A DNA stretch of 64,000 bases, taken from the NCBI RefSeq assembly GCF_026672275.1, contig NZ_JANQCD010000018.1, positions 1 to 64,000 of the forward strand. Direction: 5' to 3'. This document shows positions 31,601-39,599 of the stretch, in pieces. The notes below the pieces were generated by a model. That model worked only from the letters and a program-made list of their open reading frames with translations. It was not told the origin of the DNA and did not search any database. A program made the position numbers and the translations under genes. The stretch's first letter is position 1, and each line of letters begins with the position of its first letter. This stretch comes from Marinifilum sp. D737. Lineage in GTDB: Bacteria > Bacteroidota > Bacteroidia > Bacteroidales > Marinifilaceae.

Positions 31601-33026
31601 CTGCTGCATCTTCTGCATTTATAAAATGAGAATCGTTGGTTGCAATTACTTTAACACCCAATTCTGCTGCCAACTCTCGAATTACTTTATTTACTCTTAC
31701 CTGATTTTCCCAGACATCTCCTTTCAATCGAGGATCGTCGTTTGGATGACGCTGAATTTCCAGGTAATAATCTTCACCAAATACATCTTTGTACCAAAGT
31801 ATGGTTTCTTTTGCCTTATCGATACTACCTGCCATGATATGCTGGGAAACTTCTCCTCCAAGACAAGCACTACTTACAATCAAGCCCTCGCTATATTCTT
31901 CAAGCAGCTCCTTATCGATACGCGGTTTGTAGTACATCCCATCGGTATGTGCAATAGAGGTTAACTTTAACAGACTTTGGTAGCCTTTATAGTCTTTGGC
32001 CAGCAAAACGAGATGATTCCCGGATGCATCGACCTTATTTTCCTTGATTAAATGTCCACGTTTCGCAACATAGGCTTCCACGCCAATAATTGGCTTTATT
32101 CCAGCCTTGCTACATGCTACATGGAATTCTTTAATCCCAAACATGCTACCATGATCGGTTAAAGCAACAGCAGGCATTCCATCTTCTTTTGCTTTATTTG
32201 CAATTGCTGCTGTTTTAGCAGCTCCATCGAGTATGGAATATTGCGAATGAACATGCAGATGAACAAAGGCTTGCTGCATTGTTATATTTTTCGCTGCTTC
32301 TTTCCTTTTTCTATCTTCCTTGTCGATGGAGATTTCGTCGAAAGCAGTATTTACCTTGAAAGATTCATACTTGATTCCAACCAACTCAATGGTATCGGGA
32401 TTATTGATTTTAAATGCCTGAACCTGCTCAGCAGACATTCTATGAATTTCCTGTCCTAATCCATCAACTCTTATCAATTCGAGAAAACAACGGGAAGTTG
32501 CCTCAACATCGGCTGCCGCGTTGTGGGCTTCAGCAAATGGAACGCCAAATAATTTGGTATGCAGTTCGGTAAGCGTAGGATTTTTAAGTTGTCCTCGTCT
32601 TTTTAAATCACAAAACTCCTTGCTACCCGTCATGGTATCGATCTTTGGTGCTCTTACAAGCTCCTGCTCTTCCATTTCGCAACGTAGCAATTCGCAACCA
32701 ACAATGTTAATATCAAAAGAAACATTGTGCCCAATGATAAATGTAGACTTTCTTACATCCTCCATAAAATCAAGAAGGGCATCTTGAAGTGGAATTCCTT
32801 TTTCGTGAGCGATTTCCGTTGAGATACCATGTACTGCAACAACATCATCAGGAATGGTATATCCATCGGGTGTAATTACATGATTTTTGGCAAATAGAAA
32901 GTTCCCCTCAATATCATGACATTGCCATGCCAACTGCACCATTCTTGGCCAGTTGTCAAAATCATCTAAAGGTGCTTTCCACTTTTTGGGTAAGCCTGTA
33001 GTTTCGGTATCGAATATTAAAAACAT
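28647..33026 (-). CDS. dnaE: DNA polymerase III alpha subunit with N-terminal exonuclease domain
   Basis: This is the replicative polymerase catalytic subunit. Residues 1-190 are a DnaQ-like 3'-5' exonuclease (FLIFDTETTGLP, IGHNVSFDINIV, HNAAADVEAT). A PHP domain starts near 254 (HLHVHSQYSILDGA). The polymerase core has GPGRGSAAGSAVAYC and the catalytic PDVDIDFDDDGR near 692, and an OB-fold lies near 1300-1370. At about 1459 residues it is longer than DnaE alone because proofreading is fused in cis. The frame extends to 33179, but ATG 33026 fits the start of the exonuclease fold. Confidence 0.95.
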   Translation of the reverse strand: MFLIFDTETTGLPKKWKAPLDDFDNWPRMVQLAWQCHDIEGNFLFAKNHVITPDGYTIPDDVVAVHGISTEIAHEKGIPLQDALLDFMEDVRKSTFIIGHNVSFDINIVGCELLRCEMEEQELVRAPKIDTMTGSKEFCDLKRRGQLKNPTLTELHTKLFGVPFAEAHNAAADVEATSRCFLELIRVDGLGQEIHRMSAEQVQAFKINNPDTIELVGIKYESFKVNTAFDEISIDKEDRKRKEAAKNITMQQAFVHLHVHSQYSILDGAAKTAAIANKAKEDGMPAVALTDHGSMFGIKEFHVACSKAGIKPIIGVEAYVAKRGHLIKENKVDASGNHLVLLAKDYKGYQSLLKLTSIAHTDGMYYKPRIDKELLEEYSEGLIVSSACLGGEVSQHIMAGSIDKAKETILWYKDVFGEDYYLEIQRHPNDDPRLKGDVWENQVRVNKVIRELAAELGVKVIATNDSHFINAEDAAAHDVLVCLSTGRDYDDPTRMRYTKQEWFKTTEEMNELFADVPEALANTLEIAEKVEAYELDANPIMPPFNIPEEFGTVEEYQEKFPEAALKEEFQEERYEKLGGYDKVLQIKLEADYLKHLAFEGAKVRYGEELEDSVVERLEFELNTIKTMGFPGYFLITQDFINWAKDNGVIVGPGRGSAAGSAVAYCISITDVDPIKYDLLFERFLNPDRISMPDVDIDFDDDGRQQVLDYVTDKYGHDKVAHICTFGTMATKSSIKDVARVLRLDLAEANRLAKLVPEAPKMSFKKAYEEEPALLEEKDSPNPLIARTIKFAEALEGSVRQTGVHACGVLIGKNPLDEHLPVMPTKGEELLTTQYDGRFVEDIGLLKMDFLGLKTLSIIKEVLSNVKLSKGIDVDINNVDLENEKTFQLFSRGETTAIFQFESPGMKKHLRALKPNRFEDLVAMNALYRPGPMEYIPSFIRRKNGEEEIEYDHPIMEDYLKDTYGITVYQEQVMLQSRALGQFTRGMSDSLRKAMGKKIIAMMDKLKVEFINGCHDNPKFMEGVGGDNAKADKLIEKIWSDWEAFAKYAFNKSHSVCYAYIAYQTGFLKAHYPAEFMAAVLSRNLSDITKVTIFMDECKRMGLPVLGPDVNESYSTFTVNKNGEIRFGMAGVKGVGEQAVHDIIEERKNGPFKDIFDFVERVNLRSVNKRTLENLAMSGGFDSFGLKRSQYFQIDETDVTFMEHLVKYGNKLQAEKLNNQQTLFGGVDDYVVTPPKAPECAEWGKLERLNKEKELIGIYLSAHPLDDFKTTINNFCNASLSDLSSEFESFANKDVNVAGMITAIRRGTTKNGNPFAIVGIEDFSDSYELAFFGKDFIEFGNYFVEGLSIYISGRVQTRSWPKDSTELEFKVKNIMMLSEVLEKKAKEFTLEIPITALTDELVTEIVNCIDENKGSMKLNFEIFDKGKKALKMFSRSYRVELTNELIEYFENNSEIKFKIN

Positions 33027-33304
33027 CTCAGTATCAGGAATTTTACATTTTAAGCTCACAATGGGAGCCGAAATGCGAAGATAAGGAATTAATTTATGTG
33101 ATTTGGAAGAATAAACAGTTCTTTGACGTCCTTTCGGATCAGATGGGTTAGCGCAATGATTGAATAAAGCTTTCGGCAACCAGCCTCAAGCTGCAAGCTG
33201 TTTTGAAGTACGTAGTTTTGACTGCAATTATTTAATTCTTCGTAATTCGTAATTGCGAATTCGTAATTATATAAATGTCCGAACAAAGAGTTTACCTCTC
33301 AATT

Positions 33305-33395
33305 TCGACTGCGTGAGGGATTGAAGTGGAAAGCCCGGAGGGAGGAACGAGCGAGGACTTGCAACGAAAAGCCCGACCCGAAGGGACACGCCCGG
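33305..33395 (+). repeat. GC-rich structured intergenic element
   Basis: CGACTGCGTGAGGGATTGAA, then AAGCCCGGAGGGAGGAACGA and AAAGCCCGACCCGAAGGGAC stand out by base composition from the AT-rich surroundings. The pattern of this element recurs in intergenic DNA of other Bacteroidota as I remember it, but I cannot name it. Only one copy is present in this window. Confidence 0.4.
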
Positions 33396-33521
33396 ATATC
33401 AGCTGTAAGATTTGAAGCTATGGTTCAAAGTTGGGGGATCAAGCTGTAAACAGCTCTAAAAATGAAAGTTACCCATCCAAAATATTCTTAAACAAGCTAT
33501 TTCGAAACCAAAATAAAATTG

Positions 33522-33529
33522 TATCTTTG
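33522..33529 (+). promoter_or_regulatory. -7 box of the rpsP-rimM operon
   Basis: TATCTTTG matches the TAnnTTTG consensus 75 bp upstream of rpsP. The -33 region (TTCG at about 33501) is imperfect. Confidence 0.45.
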
Positions 33530-33603
33530 TCGCGCTTATAAATCGTGGTATGTATACCACAACTATAATGTAGGCAAATTATTAATCTTATTATTAAAGA
33601 GTT

Positions 33604-34140
33604 ATGCCAGTAAAAATTAGACTAGCAAGACACGGTCGTAAAAGACGTGCATTCTACCACATCGTGGTAGCAGATAGCAGAGCGCCACGTGATGGTAGAT
33701 ACATTGAGCGTATTGGATCTTATAATCCAAACACCAATCCTGCTACAATTGACCTAAATTTTGACAAAGCCTTAACATGGCTTGGTAATGGTGCTCAGCC
33801 TACCGACACTGCAAGAGCAATTTTATCTTACGAAGGTGTAATGATGAAGAAGCACTTGTTAGATGGTGTTAAGAAAGGTGCTTTTGATGAAGCAACTGCA
33901 GAAGAAAAATTCCAGGCTTGGAAACAAGAGAAAGAAGCTAAAATCAACGCTAAGAAAGATGGTCTTTCGAAAGCTGCTGCTGATGAAGCTCAAGCTCGTT
34001 TAGAAGCAGAAGCTAAAATTAGCGCTGACAGAGCAGAAGCTATCGCTAAGAAAGCTGCTGAAGCTGAAGCTGCTGCTAAAGCTGAAGAAGCAGGCGAAGA
34101 AGCTGCAAACGAAGAAGGAGCTGAAGAAACTGAAGCTTAA
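33604..34140 (+). CDS. rpsP: 30S ribosomal protein S16 with long acidic/alanine-rich tail
   Basis: Residues 1-80 are a standard S16 ([40 protein letters not shown]), a small-subunit assembly protein. The remaining 95 or so residues are rich in Ala, Glu and Lys ([20 protein letters not shown]) and probably form a charged helix exposed on the ribosome. Extended tails on S16 are known in Bacteroidota; usual bacterial S16 is about 80-90 residues. rimM follows after 10 bp, giving the conserved rpsP-rimM pair. Confidence 0.96.
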   Translation: MPVKIRLARHGRKRRAFYHIVVADSRAPRDGRYIERIGSYNPNTNPATIDLNFDKALTWLGNGAQPTDTARAILSYEGVMMKKHLLDGVKKGAFDEATAEEKFQAWKQEKEAKINAKKDGLSKAAADEAQARLEAEAKISADRAEAIAKKAAEAEAAAKAEEAGEEAANEEGAEETEA

Positions 34141-34150
34141 TTTGAATTGC

Positions 34151-34690
34151 ATGCTTAGAAAAGAAGATTGTTATTTAGCTGGAACCTTTACTAAAACTCA
34201 TGGAGTTAAAGGTGAATTGGTTGCCAAAACAAACGGTGATCTTCTTGAAAGAAATAAATTGGAATCAATCCTCGTCGATATCGATGGAGGATTGGTTCCT
34301 TTTTTCATTCCTAAAAATGGGATGAACTCGAGAAATCATTCGAGTGTAAGGATTTTATTGGAAGATATGGCAACGGAAGAAAAAGCCAAAAGATTTATTG
34401 GTTGTGATATCTATGTTCCAATGAAAGATGTACCAGACTATATTGAAGAACAAGACGAACTGGATCCTAATGTTTTAATTGGATTCACCTACGAGGATGA
34501 AGAAAAAGGTGAACTGGGTGAGATTGTAGATATTCAGGATTTTGCAGGCAATATTGTTATGGTAGTAGAAATTAATGGCGAGGAAGTGATGATTCCTTTT
34601 GCCGACGAAAACTTCATCGACCTTGATGAAGAAAACAAAACCATTGTAATGGAAACTCCTGATGGTTTGCTTGATTTATACCTTGAATAG
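34151..34690 (+). CDS. rimM: Ribosome maturation factor RimM
   Basis: The 179-residue protein has the N-terminal RimM barrel (YLAGTFTKTHGVKGELVAK) and the C-terminal PRC-barrel (IGFTYEDEEKGELGEI, VMIPFADENFIDLDEENKTI). It helps 16S rRNA processing and 30S head assembly. The ATG at 34151 is preferred to the TTG at 34142. It is co-transcribed with rpsP, and S19/S16-linked function fits the pairing. Confidence 0.95.
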   Translation: MLRKEDCYLAGTFTKTHGVKGELVAKTNGDLLERNKLESILVDIDGGLVPFFIPKNGMNSRNHSSVRILLEDMATEEKAKRFIGCDIYVPMKDVPDYIEEQDELDPNVLIGFTYEDEEKGELGEIVDIQDFAGNIVMVVEINGEEVMIPFADENFIDLDEENKTIVMETPDGLLDLYLE

Positions 34691-34800
34691 TTTAGTGCCT
34701 TGAGTACTTAGAGTTAATTATTCGACTCCTATTCTACCTGATTGTTAACCGATTACTACTAACTGTTTACTGTTTACCGATTACTGCTAACTGTTTACTG

Positions 34801-35220
34801 TTACCCCACTACTTCTTTTTCAAATTCGCGAATTCTGATTTTTAAAGTTTCCGGTACAGGAATACTTTCTCCTAGTTTTTGACTGTAGCCAACCATAACC
34901 TGTGAAGTTTTAGTTTTGATTTCGCCAGTAACAGAATCGACAATATTTTGGTACAAACCAACGCTTTTATTGCCTAGTTTATGAATTCGGGTATGCACTT
35001 CGATTTTATCCTGCAAAGTAATTGACGACAAGTAATCAATTTCGAGATGTGCTAAAACAAGAGCTGAATTATTCCAATCGATCACCTGACCATATACCTG
35101 CTGAAAATAATCCATCCTGGCCAGATCCAAATAACTTAACTGTACGCCATTATTGGCATGTCCCATTAAATCGATATCTCCAAAACGAACTTGTATTTTC
35201 TTGATGTGCCTGAATTCCAT
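34801..35220 (-). CDS. Acyl-CoA thioesterase, hotdog fold (4HBT type)
   Basis: The 139-residue protein shows the 4-hydroxybenzoyl-CoA thioesterase pattern: QVRFGDIDLMGHANNGVQLS with the catalytic Asp in a D-x-x-GHxNN context, then the central helix YLDLARMDYFQQVYG and β-strands IEVHTRIHKLGNKS. It would hydrolyse acyl-CoA thioesters in the cytoplasm; specificity is not predictable. It is a single gene facing the rimM operon; short TTTACTG-type repeats lie between them. Confidence 0.85.
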   Translation of the reverse strand: MEFRHIKKIQVRFGDIDLMGHANNGVQLSYLDLARMDYFQQVYGQVIDWNNSALVLAHLEIDYLSSITLQDKIEVHTRIHKLGNKSVGLYQNIVDSVTGEIKTKTSQVMVGYSQKLGESIPVPETLKIRIREFEKEVVG

Positions 35221-35421
35221 TTGTATTAAATTTTGGACGAAGGTAAGAAGTAATTATAAATTATGAGTTATGAATGTTGAATTTAGAATCGTACTTCAAG
35301 CAATTTAAATCACCGAATTTGATACCTGATAATCCACAAATAAAAAGTTAGGTGCAACTTTTGGCTGAGTTGTTCGTCCTTTAAAAAGTACGAAACGATT
35401 TATAATCTAAAACCATAACAT

Positions 35422-36144
35422 ATGAAATCAAAACGTATTACTTCCCTTATTGCAATTTTTGCTTTGTTATTAAGCAGTACTATTGCTTTTGCTCAAAAAA
35501 CCGAAGATCGAAAAGTAAGCTCTTTCGAATCAATCAGCCTTTCAATTGCGGCCAAAGTTTATGTGAGTCAAAATGAAAAAACATCTGTAAAAGTTAAAGC
35601 TTATGCCGATGATTTGGATGAAATTATTACTGAAGTAGATGGTTCAACTTTAAAGATCAAGCGCAAAAAGAACAGAGGATGGAATTGGAATACTCGTTCA
35701 TTCAAAAAAGTTGAAGTTTACATTTCAACTCCTAATGTTGAAGATCTAAGAATTTCAGGATCAGGAAACATTATTGCAAAAACTCCTATCGAATCTGCCA
35801 GCGTTGATTATGCAATCAGCGGAAGTGGTAACATTATTATCGATAAGTTGAAAGCCGATAATGTTGAGTGTCACATTTCAGGTTCAGGTGATATCCGTTT
35901 AAAAGGAGAATGTAAAGATGAACTTGAAATTCACATTAGCGGATCGGGTGATATTGAAGCTGGGTATTTCGAAGCAAAAGTTGCAGACGTTCATATTTCG
36001 GGATCCGGAGATTGTAAAATTTATGCTTCGGAAAGTATAACTGCTCGAGTTGCCGGTAGCGGTGATATTTATTACCGAGGAAATCCTAAAGATGTTAACT
36101 GTAAATCTGTAGGATCAGGATCGATTAAATCGGTTGGAGAATAA
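35422..36144 (+). CDS. Head-GIN (DUF2807) β-helix surface protein
   Basis: A signal peptide (ITSLIAIFALLLSSTIAFAQ) precedes a DUF2807 domain made of regular ISGSGDI / ISGSGNI turns every 20-24 residues (residues about 110-235), a right-handed β-helix pattern. The family is described as putative auto-transporter adhesin, head GIN domain. The protein is exported to the periplasm or surface; a ligand is unknown. It is monocistronic with a terminator shared with the next gene. Confidence 0.88.
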   Translation: MKSKRITSLIAIFALLLSSTIAFAQKTEDRKVSSFESISLSIAAKVYVSQNEKTSVKVKAYADDLDEIITEVDGSTLKIKRKKNRGWNWNTRSFKKVEVYISTPNVEDLRISGSGNIIAKTPIESASVDYAISGSGNIIIDKLKADNVECHISGSGDIRLKGECKDELEIHISGSGDIEAGYFEAKVADVHISGSGDCKIYASESITARVAGSGDIYYRGNPKDVNCKSVGSGSIKSVGE

Positions 36145-36166
36145 TATAAGTATACATATAAAACAA

Positions 36167-36202
36167 AACCTCTCAGAAATTAATATGCTGGGAGGTTTTT
36201 TT
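36167..36202. terminator. Bidirectional terminator
   Basis: AACCTCTCAG (36167-36176) and CTGGGAGGTT (36188-36197) pair over 10 bp with one wobble. A-rich and T-rich flanks serve both the head-GIN gene and the convergent Sua5-type gene. Confidence 0.8.
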
Positions 36203-36206
36203 ATTC

Positions 36207-36770
36207 TTACTTTCGAAGGATTTGAATTTCACCTCCTACTCCAATTTTGATAATGCTTGAAGCACTTGCTTTTTCAATATCATCTTGTCGGTACTCCACC
36301 ACATAATCAACCAGCTCTTTCAATTCCTCGTTGATTTCAGAAAAATTTGCAGGCGATGGATCTCCACTAATATTAGCTGAAGTGGAAACAATTGGCTTTT
36401 TAAATCTTTGAATCAGATTCTGAGTAAATTCTTCATTTGTGATACGAATGCCAATGGTTCTATCTGAATTGATCAAGTTTGGCGCCAGATTCTTTGCTCC
36501 CGGATAAATCAATGTCATTGGTTTATCGTTGGCTTCAATCAAATCCCAGGCTATTTCCGGAACCTCATCAACATATGAATTCAGTCTGTTAGGATTTTCC
36601 ATCAACACCAACATGGCCTTGCAATCCTCACGCTGTTTAATTTCATAAACCCTTTTTACTGCATCGGCATTTGTAGCATCACAGCCAATTCCCCAAATGG
36701 TATCGGTAGGATAAAGAATTACGCCTCCCGATTTTAAAACCTCTAGTGCTTTGTTAATGTCGTTGTTCAT
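36207..36770 (-). CDS. L-threonylcarbamoyladenylate synthase (Sua5/TsaC family)
   Basis: The 187-residue YrdC-fold enzyme makes threonylcarbamoyl-AMP from threonine, bicarbonate and ATP for the t6A tRNA modification. Signature segments are GGVILYPTDTIWGIGCDATN, IKQREDCKAMLVLM, RITNEEFTQNLIQRFKKPIVSTSANISGDPSP. It lacks the extra Sua5 C-terminal domain, so it is the short TsaC-like form. A tandem GTGTGAATGTGTTAAT repeat lies just upstream (36772-36810). Confidence 0.92.
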   Translation of the reverse strand: MNNDINKALEVLKSGGVILYPTDTIWGIGCDATNADAVKRVYEIKQREDCKAMLVLMENPNRLNSYVDEVPEIAWDLIEANDKPMTLIYPGAKNLAPNLINSDRTIGIRITNEEFTQNLIQRFKKPIVSTSANISGDPSPANFSEINEELKELVDYVVEYRQDDIEKASASSIIKIGVGGEIQILRK

Positions 36771-36771
36771 A

Positions 36772-36810
36772 GTGAATGTGTTAATGTGTGAATGTGTTAA
36801 TGTGTGAATG
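36772..36810 (+). repeat. Short tandem repeat, 16-bp unit
   Basis: The unit GTGTGAATGTGTTAAT is repeated about 2.4 times directly upstream of the TsaC-like start codon. No function is evident. Confidence 0.7.
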
Positions 36811-36909
36811 AAGACTTTATATTCTAATTCTCACAAATTAAATTCACTAACTACAAGAATCAATGAGTAATCAATATTATTAATTACTCATTGTTCATTA
36901 TTAATTCGT

Positions 36910-37728
36910 TTATACTGCTACATTGTATTCACGCAATGCATCATTCAAAGATGTTTTCAAGTCGGTTGATGGTTTACGCTTACCAATGATAAGTGCACAA
37001 GGGACTTGATATTCTCCTGCTGGGAATTTTTTGGTTCTGGTTCCTGGAATCACAACTGAACGTGCTGGAACAAAACCTGTATATTCCACTGGCTCTTCAC
37101 CGGTTACATCAATAATTTTAGTCGATTTTGTAAGCACTACATTAGCTCCAAGCACAACTTCTTTTTCAAGATGAACTCCTTCTACTACGATACAACGAGA
37201 ACCAATAAAACAGTTGTCTTCCACAATCACCGGAGAAGCCTGAATTGGTTCCAATACACCACCAATACCAACACCTCCACTCAAATGAACATGTTTTCCA
37301 ATTTGAGCACATGATCCAACAGTGGCCCAGGTATCAACCATAGTTCCCTCATCAACGTATGCGCCAATGTTTACATACGATGGCATCATTACTACATCTT
37401 TTGCAAGGAAGGCTCCGTAACGAGAAACAGCATGAGGCACAACACGAACTCCCAATTCGGCATAGTTGGTTTTCAATGCCATTTTATCGTGGAATTCGAA
37501 TGGACCCACTTCTATGGTTTCCATTTTACGAATTGGGAAATAAAGAATCACTGCCTTTTTCACCCACTCGTTTACCTGCCAACCACCTTCAATTGGTTCT
37601 GCTGTGCGTAATTTTCCTTTGTCAAGAAGTTCAATTACTTCTTCTATATTTTTCTGCACTTCGGGTGAACTCAATAAAGATCTATCCTCCCAGGCAGACT
37701 CAATGCTTTGTTTAAGATTTTCGTACAT
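36910..37728 (-). CDS. dapD: Tetrahydrodipicolinate N-succinyltransferase
   Basis: The 272-residue trimeric left-handed β-helix enzyme succinylates tetrahydrodipicolinate in lysine and peptidoglycan precursor synthesis. Recognisable parts are WQVNEWVKKAVILYFPIRKM, the hexapeptide-repeat core (GAYVDEGTMVDTWATVGSCA, GGVGIGGVLEPIQASPVIVE) and CALIIGKRKPSTDLKTSLND. Length equals the usual 270-275. A TAGTTTTG box on the minus strand (37772-37765) may be its -7 element. Confidence 0.96.
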   Translation of the reverse strand: MYENLKQSIESAWEDRSLLSSPEVQKNIEEVIELLDKGKLRTAEPIEGGWQVNEWVKKAVILYFPIRKMETIEVGPFEFHDKMALKTNYAELGVRVVPHAVSRYGAFLAKDVVMMPSYVNIGAYVDEGTMVDTWATVGSCAQIGKHVHLSGGVGIGGVLEPIQASPVIVEDNCFIGSRCIVVEGVHLEKEVVLGANVVLTKSTKIIDVTGEEPVEYTGFVPARSVVIPGTRTKKFPAGEYQVPCALIIGKRKPSTDLKTSLNDALREYNVAV

Positions 37729-37857
37729 ATTCTTATTTACTTGTAAAATTTTGGTTAATGCTCACAAAACTAGTCAAAAAGTAGAAAAGTAGAAATGTCG
37801 AATAGTCAAAAAGTTGCAGACTTATTTTTCATCAGACAGATAATAGAAATGAAATGG

Positions 37858-37888
37858 TTGTATTAAAAATGAATCCGTATTACTTTTG
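37858..37888 (+). promoter_or_regulatory. Consensus Bacteroidota promoter of the UDG gene
   Basis: TTG (37858-37860), 20 bases, TACTTTTG (37881-37888) matches the TTG-N19-21-TAnnTTTG consensus. The start codon is 20 bp downstream. Confidence 0.55.
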
Positions 37889-37908
37889 GGCAAACAAATT
37901 ATCAGAAC

Positions 37909-38658
37909 ATGCAAAATTCAATCTTCCTATCGAGCTTAAACATTCACGAATCGTGGAACTCCTTTCTTACCGATGAAATTATTGATTTGATTAAGAGCAT
38001 CGAATCATCCATTCAAATAGAAAGTGCTACACCAAAAAAAGAATTGGTTTTAAGATTTTTGGAGATGGATTTACATGCTATTCCTGTGGTGATTTTAGGG
38101 CAAGATCCTTATCCGCAGGAAGGTGTGGCTACTGGTCGATCGTTTGAAGTAAATGGATTGAATTCATGGTTCGATAAATTTAGAAATGTATCCTTAAAAA
38201 ATATTCTTAGAAGTATTTACAAGGCTTATACTGCCGAAGAGTTGAAGTATTCTGAAATCCTAAAAAAACTAAATGAGGGAGATCGTTTACCAATGGAAGG
38301 TGATTTTAAGGTGCTACCTCCAAACCAATTGTTCCGTTATTGGTGGGAAAAAGAAAATGTACTACTATTAAATACAGCGTTTACCTGTGAAATTGGGAAT
38401 CCAAATTCTCATACCAAAATCTGGTCAAAATTTACTCAAAAAATATTGAGTCATATTGCCGATAAGAACAAAGAGGCTGTTTGGTTTCTTTGGGGCAACA
38501 ATGCTCAAAAAATTGTTGCTGACATTCAAATTGAAAATAAAATAGAAACCTCGCACCCAATGATGTGCTACCAAAGAGATAATGACATTTTGTTTGGTAA
38601 AATAAATCCGTTTACCGAAACCAAAAATAAGGTAGATTGGTTAGGTCTAAACAAATAG
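37909..38658 (+). CDS. ung: Divergent family-1-like uracil-DNA glycosylase
   Basis: The 249-residue protein has VVILGQDPYPQEGVATGRSF near residue 60, matching the UDG motif GQDPYH with catalytic Asp but His changed to Pro. LLLNTAFTCEIGNPNSH corresponds to the second strand, and SHPMMCYQ stands in for the leucine-loop motif HPSPLS, keeping the His. It would remove uracil from DNA. An insertion at about 85-135 makes it longer than E. coli Ung, and several motif positions differ, so substrate range may differ. Confidence 0.75.
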   Translation: MQNSIFLSSLNIHESWNSFLTDEIIDLIKSIESSIQIESATPKKELVLRFLEMDLHAIPVVILGQDPYPQEGVATGRSFEVNGLNSWFDKFRNVSLKNILRSIYKAYTAEELKYSEILKKLNEGDRLPMEGDFKVLPPNQLFRYWWEKENVLLLNTAFTCEIGNPNSHTKIWSKFTQKILSHIADKNKEAVWFLWGNNAQKIVADIQIENKIETSHPMMCYQRDNDILFGKINPFTETKNKVDWLGLNK

Positions 38659-38761
38659 GGTTGCGCTTAAATTCGGTTAAAGTGTGTTAAAAAATGTAAC
38701 AATCGGTTTTTAAGATAAATGAGTGAGCTATATTTATCATTCATTATTTAATCGAAGAATC

Positions 38762-39583
38762 TTGAAAACTACAATTAATACCATTTTTCTACTGCTTTTA
38801 ACCATTGGCAATTCGTTTTCGCAGGAACATAAAGACCAAACTTTTGTGGTTTCGGGTAAGGTAATCAACTCTGAAACCAAGGAAGGAATTTCATATGCTC
38901 ATGTAAATTTGGATGACACCTACTGGGGCGTTATCTGTGATAGCCTGGGATTTTTTAGAATACGAGTGAATCCTGATCAGAAATTGAAAGTTACTGCCAT
39001 GGGATATAAAGCACAATTGGTAGATGTTCAAACTCCTGGTGTTGAGAATGAAATATTCCAGGAAATTATTATGGATATAGAAAGCTATATGTTACAAGAA
39101 GTGCAGGTGCACTCTTTTGGTAGCTGGAATGACTTTAAAGAGCAATTCGTAAAAGCAAAAGCACCTGCGGATCCCGATGCTTCTTTAGCCATAAACTTTG
39201 GAGATTTCACAACGGACGAATACACAGGAAGAGCCATGAGACGACAAGGTGCTGGTGTTAGTTTGGGTTTTGGCAAAAGGAAAAAGAAATTTAAAGGCAT
39301 GAAAGTCCCTACCCAGTTAGAGGAAATTCAAGCTACTCTTTTTGCCGAGAAATTCAATCGAAATTTAGTGGCTGAAATCACAAAAGAAAATGGCAATCGT
39401 CTGGATATTCTGATGAAATACATCAATTCCAGAACCAGTTTTTCTTATCAAAGTAGCGACATGTACATTGTAAGAAGGGTAAAAGAATTGCATAAGAAAT
39501 TTCTTCAGGAAGATACAGATTTTCAGAACAACCTAAGCTTTACTGACACACTTGGCAGGATCGAAAATCATCTAAGACCTTAA
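38762..39583 (+). CDS. CarboxypepD_reg-like exported protein, copy 1
   Basis: A signal peptide (TINTIFLLLLTIGNSFSQ) is followed by a CarboxypepD_reg-like Ig fold (VVSGKVINSETKEGISYAHV, GVICDSLGFFRIRV, KVTAMGYKAQLV). A helical C-terminal part has the LQEVQVHSFGSWNDFKEQFV segment shared with the next two genes. The fold usually serves as an extracellular plug or recognition module in Bacteroidota. I place the start at TTG 38762, since the residues after it form a clean signal peptide; a GTG at 38723 is the alternative. It is the first of three tandem paralogues. Confidence 0.75.
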   Translation: MKTTINTIFLLLLTIGNSFSQEHKDQTFVVSGKVINSETKEGISYAHVNLDDTYWGVICDSLGFFRIRVNPDQKLKVTAMGYKAQLVDVQTPGVENEIFQEIIMDIESYMLQEVQVHSFGSWNDFKEQFVKAKAPADPDASLAINFGDFTTDEYTGRAMRRQGAGVSLGFGKRKKKFKGMKVPTQLEEIQATLFAEKFNRNLVAEITKENGNRLDILMKYINSRTSFSYQSSDMYIVRRVKELHKKFLQEDTDFQNNLSFTDTLGRIENHLRP

Positions 39584-39599
39584 GCATCCCAACCCACTA

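Larger units (their letters stand above)
33027..33603. other. Intergenic region between dnaE and rpsP
   Basis: Divergent promoter region. It contains a conserved-looking GC-rich element at 33305-33395 and the rpsP promoter near 33522. The stretch 33232-33272 holds alternating AATTCGTAATT-type short repeats. No credible gene was seen. Confidence 0.5.

Noticed and set aside
30864-31964. Several plus-strand ORFs across dnaE
   Set aside because: They are antisense shadows of a clearly coding polymerase gene.
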